NCBI RefSeq assembly: GCF_051014445.1
Contig: NW_027488368.1
Location: 25,890,001-25,954,000 of the forward strand
Length of the DNA stretch: 64,000 nucleotides
Origin: Colletes latitarsis
Taxonomy: Eukaryota > Arthropoda > Insecta > Hymenoptera > Colletidae
Direction: 5' to 3'
The translations under genes were made by a program, and so were the position numbers. Of this stretch, positions 55,501 through 64,000 are shown in pieces. The notes below the pieces were generated by a model that had not been told where the DNA came from, ran no database searches, and worked only from the letters and a program-made list of their open reading frames with translations. The first letter of the stretch is position 1. Every line of letters starts with the position of its first letter.

Positions 55501-56386
55501 TGGTACTTGCAATCATCTGCCTCATACTTTCGCATTTTTCGCATACTTGCCGGCCAGATCCTGGGTTTTTTTCTTGTTAGGAACACGTATTAATGTGGTG
55601 ACACACAGAAATAGTCAATTCCACCTGGATTCGATTTTTAGAGGATAACACCGGTTATGTCTGGCTTAGGTCTGGTATTTGCCAACATCTAGCTCATACT
55701 TTCGCATTTTTCGCAAACTTGAATGGCCAGATCCTGGGCTTTTTCTGGATTGGATCACGTAGTAATGTGGTACCACACTGAAATAGTCATCAGAACCTGG
55801 TTCCGATTAATATTTTCGAGGATAACTCCGGTTATGTCAGGGTTAGTTCTGGTATTTGCAATCATCTGCCTCATACTTTCGCATTCTGCGCATACTTGTC
55901 GGCCAGATCCTGGGTTTCTTTCTTGTTAGGATCACGTATTAATGTGGTGCCACACAGAAATAGTCAATTTCACCTGGATTCGATCAATATTTTGGAGGAT
56001 GACACCGGTTATGCCTGGGTAACGCCTGGTATTTGCAATCATCTGCCTCATACTTTCGCATTTTTAGCATACTTGTCGGCCAGATCCTGGGTTTTTTTCT
56101 TGTTAGGATCACGTATTAATGTGGTGCCACACAGAAATAGTCAATTTCACCTGGATTCGATCAAAATTTTGGAGGATAACACCGGTTATGCCTGGGTAAC
56201 GCCTGGTATTTGCAATCATCTGCCTCATACTTTCGCATTTTTAGCATACTTGTCGGCCAGATCCCGGGTTTTTTTCTTGTTAGGATCACGTATTAATGTG
56301 GTGCCACACTGAAATAGTCAATTTCACCTGGATTCGATCAATATTTTGGAGGATAACACCGGTTATGCCTGGGTAACGCCTGGTAT

Positions 56387-59300
56387 TTGCAATCATCTGC
56401 CTCATACTTTCGCATTTTTAGCATACTTGTTGGACAGATCCTGGTCTTTTTCTTATTTGGATCACGTAGTAATGCGGTACCACACTGTAACAGTCAATTA
56501 AACCTGGTTCCGATTAATATTTTCGAGGATAACGCCGGTTATGTCTGGGTTAGTTCTGGTATTTGCAATCATCTGCCTCATACTTTCGCATTTTTCGCAT
56601 TCTTCCCGGCCAGATCCTGGGTTTTTTTCTTCTTAGGATCACGTATTTATGTGGTGCCGCACAGAAATAGTCAATTCCACCTGGATTCGATTTTTAGAGG
56701 ATAACACCGGTTATGTCTGGGTTAGGTCTGGTATTTGCCATCATCTAGCTCATACTTTCGCATTTTTTGCAAACTTGAATGGCCTGATCCTGGGATTTTT
56801 CTGGATTGGATCACGTAGTAATGTGGTACCACACTGAAATAGTCACTAGAACCTGGTTCCGATTAATGTTTTCGAGGATAACGCCGGTTATGTCAGGGTT
56901 AAGTGTGGTATTTGCAATAATCTGCCAGATACTTTCGCATCATACGCATTCCTGTAGGCCAGCTCGTGGGCATTTTCTGATTCGGATCACGTAGTAATGT
57001 GGTACCACAGTGAAACAGTCAATTAAACCTGGTTCCGATTAATATTTTCGAGGATAACGCCGGTTATGTCTGGGTTAGTTCTGGTATTTGCAATCATCTG
57101 CCTCATACTTTCGCATTTTTCGCATACTTGCCGGCCAGATCCTGGGTTTTTTTCTTGTTAGGAACACGTATTAATGTGGTGCCACACAGAAAAAGTCAAT
57201 TCCACCTGGATTCGATTTTTAGAGGATAACACCGGTTATGTCTGGGTTAGGTCTGGTATTTGCCAACATCTAGCTCATACTTTCGCATTTTTCGCAAACT
57301 TGAATGGCTAGATCCTGGGCTTTTTCTGGATTGAATCACGTAGTAATGTGGTACCACACTGAAATAGTCACCAGAACCTGGTTCCGATTAATATTTTCGA
57401 GGATAACTGCGGTTAGGTCAGAGTTAGTTCTGGTATTTGCAATCATCTGCCTCATACCTTCGCATTTTGCGCATACTTGTCGGCCAGATCCTGGGTTTTT
57501 TTCTTGTTAGGATCACGTATTAATGTGGTGCCACACAGAAATAGTCAATTTCACCTGGATTCGATCAATATTTTGGAGGATAACACCGGTTATGCCTGGG
57601 TAACGCCTGGTATTTGCAATCATCTGCCTCATACTTTCGCATTTTTAGCATACTTGTTGGACAGATCCTGGGCTTTTTCTGATTTGGATCACGTAATAAT
57701 GTGGTACCACCGTGAAACAGTCAATTAAACCTTGTTCCGATTAACATCTTCAAGGATAACGCCGGTTATGTCAGGGTTAAGTCTGGTATTTGCAATCATC
57801 TGCCAGAACTTTCGCATCTTACACATTCCAGTAGGCCAGCTCGTGGGCATTTTCTAATTCGGATCACGTAGTATTGTGGTACCACATTGTTGCAGTCAAT
57901 TAAACCTGGTTCCGATTAATATTTTAGAGGATAACGCCGGTTGTGTCTGTGTTACGTCTGGTATTTGCAATCATCTGCCTCATACTTTCGCATTTTTCGC
58001 ATACTTGTTAGCCAGATCCTGGGCTTTTTCTGGTTTGGATCACGTAGTAATGTGGTACCACACTGAAGTAGTCACCAGAACCTGGTTCCGATTAATATTT
58101 TCGAGGATAACTCCGGTTATGTCAGGGTTAGTTCTGGTATTTGCAATCATCTGCCTCATACTTTCGCTATTTGCGCATACTTGTCGGCCAGATCCTGGGT
58201 TTTTTTCTTGTTAGGATCACGTATTAATGTGGTGCCACACAGAAATAGTCAATTTCACCTGGATTCGATCAATATTTTGGTGGATAACACCGGGTATGCC
58301 TGGGTAACGTCTGGTATTTGCAATCATGTGCCTCATACTTTCGCATTTTTCGCATACTTCCCGGCCAGATCCTGGGTTTTTTTCTTCTTAGGATCACGTA
58401 TTTATGTGGTGCCACACTGAAATAGTCAATTCCACCTGGATTCGATTTTTAGAGGATAACACCGGTTATGTCTGGGTTAGGTCTGGTATTTGCCAACATC
58501 GAGCTCATACTTTCGCATTTTTCGCAAACTTGAATGGCCAGATCCTGGGCTTTTTTCTTGTTAGGATCACGTATTAATGTGGTGCCACACAGAAATAGTC
58601 AATTTCACCTGGATTCGATCAATATTTTGGAGGATAACACCGGGTATGCCTGGGTAACGTCTGGTATTTGCAATCATCTGCCTCATACTTTCGCATTTTT
58701 CGCATACTTGTTGGCCTGATCCTGGGCTTTTTCTGATTTGAATCACGTAGTAATGTGGTACCACACTGAAGTAGTCACCAGAACCTGGTTCCGATTAATA
58801 TTTTCGAGGATAACTCCGGTTATGTCAGGGTTAGTTCTGGTATTTGCAATCATCTGCCTCATACTTTCGCTATTTGCGCATACTTGTCGGCCAGATCCTG
58901 GGTTTTTTTCTTGTTAGGATCACGTATTAATGTGGTGCCACAGAGAAATAGTCAATTTCACCTGGATTCGATCAATATTTTGGAGGATAACACCGGGTAT
59001 GCCTGGGTAACGTCTGGTATTTGCAATCATCTGCATCATACTTTCGCATTTTTCGCATACTTGTTGGCCAGATCCTGGGCTTTTTCTGATTTGGATCACG
59101 TAGTAATGTGGTACCACAGTGAAACCGTCAATTAAACCTGTATTCGATCAATATTTTAGAGGATGACACCGGTTAGGTCTGGGTTGCGTCTGGTATTTGC
59201 AATCATCTGCCTCATACTTTCGCATTTTTAGCATACTTGTCGGCCAGATCCTGGGGTTTTTCTTGTTAGGATCACGTATTAATGTGGTGCCACACTGAAA

Positions 59301-60770
59301 TAGTCAATTCCACCTGGATTCGATTTTTAGAGGATAACACCGGTTATGTCTGGGTTAGGTCTGGTATTTGCCATCATCTAGCTCATACTTTCGCATTTTT
59401 TGCAAACTTGAATGGCCAGATACGGGGTTTTTTTCTGGTTAGGATCACGGACCAATGTGGTACCACACTGAGATAGTCAATTCAACCTGTATTCGATCAA
59501 TATTTTAGAGGATGACACCGGTTAGGTCTGGGTTGCGTCTGGTATTTGCAATCATCTGCCTCATACTTTCGCATTTTTAGCATACTTGTTGGACAGATCC
59601 TGGTCTTTTTCTTATTTGGATCACGTAGTAATGCGGTACCACATTGTAACAGTCAATAAAACCTGGTTCCGATTAATATTTTCGAGGATAACACCGGTTA
59701 TGTCTGGGTTAGGTCTGGTATTTGCCATCATCTAGCTCATACTTTCGCATTTTTTGCAAACTTGAATGGCCAGAACCTGGGCTTTTTCTGGATTGGATCA
59801 CGTAGTAATGTGGTAGCACACTGAAATAGTCACTAGAACCTTGTTCCGATTAATATTTTCGAGGATAACGCCGGTTATGTCGGGGTTAGTTCTGGTACTT
59901 GCAATCGTCTGCCTCATACTTTCGCATTTTGCGCATACTTGTCGGCCAGATCCTGGGGTTTTTCTTGTTAGGATCACGTATTAATGTGGTGCCGCACAGA
60001 AATAGTCAATTCCACCTGGATTCTATTTTTAGAGGATAACACCGGTTATGTCTGGGTTAGGTCTGGTATTTGCCATCATCTACCTCATACTTTCGCATTT
60101 TCTGCAAACTTGAATGGCCTGATCCTGGGCTTTTTCTGGATTGGATCACGTAGTAATGTGGTACCACACTGAAATAGTCACTAGAACCTGGTTCCGATTA
60201 ATATTTTCGAGGATAACGCCGGTTATGTCAGGGTTAAGTCTGGTATTTGCAATAATCTGCCAGATACTTTCGCATCATACGCATTCCTGTACGCCAGCTC
60301 GTGAGCATTTTCTGATTCGGATCACGTAGTAATGTGGTACCACAGTGAAACAGTCAATTACACCTGGTTCCGATTAATATTTTCGAGGATAACGCCGGTT
60401 ATGTCTGGGTTAGTTCTGGTATTTGCAATCATCTGGCTCATACTTTCGCATTTTTCGCATACTTGCCGGCCAGATCCTGGGTTTTTTTCTTGTTAGGAAC
60501 ACGTATTAATGTGGTGCCACACTGAAATAGTCAATTCCACCTGGATTCGATTTTTAGAGGATAACACCGGTTATGTCTGGGTTAGGTCTGGTATTTGCCA
60601 TCATCTAGCTCATACTTTCGCATTTTTTGCAAACTTGAATGGCCAGAACCTGGGCTTTTTCTGGATTGGATCACGTAGTAATGTGGTAGCACACTGAAAT
60701 AGTCACTAGAACCTGGTTCCGATTAATATTTTCGAGGATAACGCCGGTTATGTCGGGGTTAGTTCTGGTA
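56387..60770 (+). repeat. Further satellite duplication, second copy
   Basis: Partner of 51476-55500, longer by two monomers. The part just before it (about 55.8-56.4 kb) instead corresponds to 48.4-49.0 kb at an offset of 7362 bp, so the block is a mosaic of array segments. Confidence 0.8.
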
Positions 60771-62470
60771 CTTGCAATCATCTGCCTCATACTTTCGCAT
60801 TTTGCGCATACTTCCCGGCCAGATCCTGGGTTTTTTTCTTCTTAGGATCACGTATTTATGTGGTGCCACACAGAAATAGTCAATTCCACCTGGATTCGAT
60901 TTTTAGAGGATAACACCGGTTATGTCTGGGTTAGGTCTGGTATTTGCCATCATCTAGCTCATACTTTCGCATTTTTTGCAAACTTGAATGGCCAGAACCT
61001 GGGCTTTTTCTGGATTGGATCACGTAGTAATGTGGTACCACACTGAAATAGTCACTAGAACCTGGTTCCGATTAATATTTTCGAGGATAACGCCGGTTAT
61101 GTCGGGGTTAGTTCTCGAATTTGCAATCATCTGCCTCATACTTTCGCATTTTGCGCATACTTGTCGGCCAGATCCTGGGTTTTTTCTTGTTAGGATCACG
61201 TAGTAATGCGGTACCACATTGTAACAGTCAATTAAACCTGGTTCCGATTAATATTTTCGAGGATAACGCCGGTTATGTCTGGGTTAGTTCTGGTATTTGC
61301 AATCATCTGCCTCATACTTTCGCATTTTTCGCATTCTTCCCGGCCAGATCCTGGGTTTTTTTCTTCTTAGGATCACGTATTTATGTGGTGCCGCACAGAA
61401 ATAGTCAATTCCACCTGGATTCGATTTTTAGAGGATAACACCGGTTATGTCTGGGTTAGGTCTGGTATTTGCCATCATCTAGCTCATACTTTCGCATTTT
61501 TTGCAAACTTGAATGGCCTGATCCTGGGCTTTTTCTGGATTGGATCACGTAGTAATGTGGTACCACACTGAAATAGTCACTAGAACCTGGTTCCGATTAA
61601 TATTTTCGAGGATAACGCCGGTTATGTCGGGGTTGGTTCTGGTATTTGCAATAATCTGCCAGATACTTTCGCATCATACGCATTCCTGTAGGCCAGCTCG
61701 TGGGCATTTTCTGATTCGGATCACGTAGTAATGTGGTACCACAGTGAAACAGTCAATTAAACCTGGTTCCGATTAATATTTTCGAGGATAACTCCGGTTA
61801 TGTCAGGGTTAGTTCTGGTACTTGCAATCATCTGCCTCATACTTTCGCATTTTTCGCATACTTCCCGGCCAGATCCTGGGTTTTTTTCTTCTTAGGATCA
61901 CGTATTTATGTGGTGCCACACTGAAATAGTCAATTCCACCTGGATTCGATTTTTAGAGGATAACACCGGTTATGTCTGGGTTAGGTCTGGTATTTGCCAT
62001 CATCTAGCTCATACTTTCGCATTTTTTGCAAACTTGAATGGCCAGAACCTGGGCTTTTTCTGGATTGGATCAGGTAGTAATGTGGTAGCACACTGAAATA
62101 GTCACTAGAACCTGGTTCCGATTAATATTTTCGAGGATAACGCCGGTTATGTCGGGGTTAGTTCTGGTACTTGCAATCATCTGCCTCATACTTTCGCATT
62201 TTTCGCATACTTCCCGGCCAGATCCTGGGTTTTTTTCTTCTTAGGATCACGTATTTATGTGGTGCCACACTGAAATAGTCAATTCCACCTGGATTCGATT
62301 TTTAGAGGATAACACCGGTTATGTCTGGGTTAGGTCTGGTATTTGCCATCATCTAGCTCATACTTTCGCATTTTTTGCAAACTTGAATGGCCAGAACCTG
62401 GGCTTTTTCTGGATTGGATCAGGTAGTAATGTGGTAGCACACTGAAATAGTCACTAGAACCTGGTTCCGA
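59984..62470 (+). repeat. Trimer and dimer higher-order repeats (525 and 349 bp)
   Basis: Units starting at the B-prime dyad recur at 59984, 60509 (offset 525), 60858 (349), 61383 (525), 61908 (525) and 62257 (349). 525 is two near-177-bp monomers plus one B-prime of 172; 349 is one monomer plus one B-prime. The 525-bp trimer is also seen at 36474/36999, 40690/41215, 49287/49812 and 54719/55244. Confidence 0.8.
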
Positions 62471-64000
62471 TTAATATTTTCGAGGATAACGCCGGTTATG
62501 TCGGGGTTAGTTCTGGTACTTGCAATCATCTGCCTCATACTTTCGCATTTTGCGCATACTTGTCGGCCAGATCCTGGGGTTTTTCTTGTTAGGATCACGT
62601 ATTAATGTGGTGCCACACAGAAATAGTCAATTTCACCTGGATTCGATCACTATTTTGGAGGATAACACCGGTTATGCCTGGGTAACGCCTGGTATTTGCA
62701 ATCATCTGCCTCATACTTTCGCATTTTTGGCATACTTGTCGGCCAGATCCTGGGTTTTTTTCTTGTTAGGATCACGTATTAATGTGGTGCCACACAGAAA
62801 TAGTCAATTTCACCTGGATTCGATCAATATTTTGGAGGATAACACCGGTTATGCCTGGGTAACGCCTGGTATTTGCAATCATCTGCCTCATACTTTCGCA
62901 TTTTTAGCATACTTGTTGGACAGATCCTGGTCCTTTTCTTATTTGGATCACGTAGTAATGCGGTACCACATTGTAACAGTCAATTAAACCTGGTTCCGAT
63001 TAATATTTTCGAGGATAACGCCGGTTATGTCTGGGTTAGTTCTGGTATTTGCAATCATCTGCCTCATACTTTCGCATTTTTCGCATTCTTCCCGGCCAGA
63101 TCCTGGGTTTTTTTCTTCTTAGGATCACGTATTTATGTGGTGCCGCACAGAAATAGTCAATTCCACCTGGATTCGATTTTTAGAGGATAACGCCGGTTAT
63201 GTCTGGGTTAGGTCTGGTATTTGCCATCATCTACCTCATACTTTCGCATTTTTTGCAAACTTGAATGGCCTGATCCTGGGCTTTTTCTGGATTGGATCAC
63301 GTAGTAATGTGGTACCACACTGAAATAGTCACTAGAACCTGGTTCCGATTAATATTTTCGAGGATAACGCCGGTTATGTCGGGGTTAGTTCTCGTATTTG
63401 CAATCATCTGCCTCATACTTTCGCATTTTGCGCATACTTGTCGGCCAGATCCTGGGTTTTTTCTTGTTAGGATCACGTAGTAATGCGGTACCACATTGTA
63501 ACAGTCAATTAAACCTGGTTCCGATTAATATTTTCGAGGATAACGCCGGTTATGTCTGGGTTAGTTCTGGTATTTGCAATCATCTGCCTCATACTTTCGC
63601 ATTTTTCGCATTCTTCCCGGCCAGATCCTGGGTTTTTTTCTTCTTAGGATCACGTATTTATGTGGTGCCGCACAGAAATAGTCAATTCCACCTGGATTCG
63701 ATTTTTAGAGGATAACGCCGGTTATGTCTGGGTTAGGTCTGGTATTTGCCATCATCTAGCTCATACTTTCGCATTTTTTGCAAACTTGAATGGCCTGATC
63801 CTGGGCTTTTTCTGGATTGGATCACGTAGTAATGTGGTACCACACTGAAATAGTCACTAGAACCTGGTTCCGATTAATATTTTCGAGGATAACGGCGGTT
63901 ATGTCGGGGTTAGTTCTGGTACATGCAATCATCTACCTCATACTTTCGCATTTTGCGCATACTTGTCGGCCAGATCCTGGGGTTTTTCTTGTTAGGATCA

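Larger units (their letters stand above)
31945..64000 (+). repeat. Satellite array block 5, continues past window
   Basis: 32 kb of uninterrupted monomers, about 180 units, with no mobile element. From about 36 kb a third monomer type appears, B-prime, in which GATCAATATTTTAGAGG is shortened by 5 bp to GATTTTTAGAGG (about 172 bp). Types A, B and B-prime combine into repeating trimers (525 bp) and dimers (349 bp). Homogeneity rises toward the right. No genes or RNA genes are visible. Confidence 0.95.

Noticed and set aside
2591..64000. Insect telomere repeat (TTAGG), because GGGTTAGGTCTGG occurs in many monomers
   Set aside because: The motif occurs once per monomer and never in tandem; it is simply part of the satellite.

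Overview
Eukaryotic, almost certainly insect or other arthropod, repetitive DNA. The window runs from a non-repetitive flank (1-2590) into a long tandem satellite (2591 to the right end, still continuing) whose monomer is about 177 bp. Four copies of one GC-rich non-LTR retrotransposon interrupt the satellite between 9.7 and 32 kb. The order cannot be fixed from sequence alone. The arthropod call rests on the retrotransposon, which has the R1-clade layout (APE-type endonuclease, reverse transcriptase, C-terminal CCHC, gag-like ORF1 with CCHC knuckles); that clade is known mainly from arthropods.

Layout: 1-2590, flank with one plausible 203-aa basic, Pro/Ala-rich ORF (325-936) and a possible intron downstream. 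2591-9676, divergent satellite. 9677-15586, element copy 1 (minus strand, 5.9 kb). 15587-18601, satellite. 18602-24598, copy 2 (6.0 kb). 24599-24965, two satellite monomers. 24966-27656, copy 3 (2.7 kb, internally deleted). 27657-29254, satellite. 29255-31944, copy 4 (2.7 kb, the same deletions). 31945-64000, uninterrupted satellite, increasingly homogeneous and built from large recent duplications (1.06 kb, about 8.6 kb, about 5 kb).

All four elements lie in the same orientation and at the same phase of the monomer. They are flanked by a 13-bp duplication, ATCTGSCTCATAC, and carry uninterrupted poly(A) tails (poly(T) on the + strand, 19-37 nt). This is therefore a satellite-specific R1-like retrotransposon. 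A paralogous empty site for copy 2 survives at about 28.18 kb. The left edge of the array (2590/2591) falls at the same monomer position as the insertions. The element 3' UTR carries a 10-nt match to the target.

Copy 1 has an intact 1125-aa ORF2 but a frameshifted ORF1. Copy 2 has an intact ORF1, coupled to ORF2 by a TAATG stop-start, but its ORF2 is frameshifted near the C-terminus by a palindromic 13-bp insertion. Copies 3 and 4 are non-autonomous deletion derivatives that share breakpoints and were duplicated together with flanking satellite (offset 4288 bp). The satellite thus serves as a landing pad, and unequal exchange in the array multiplies and shuffles the insertions. Identity statements are by-eye comparisons; no alignment or database search was run.
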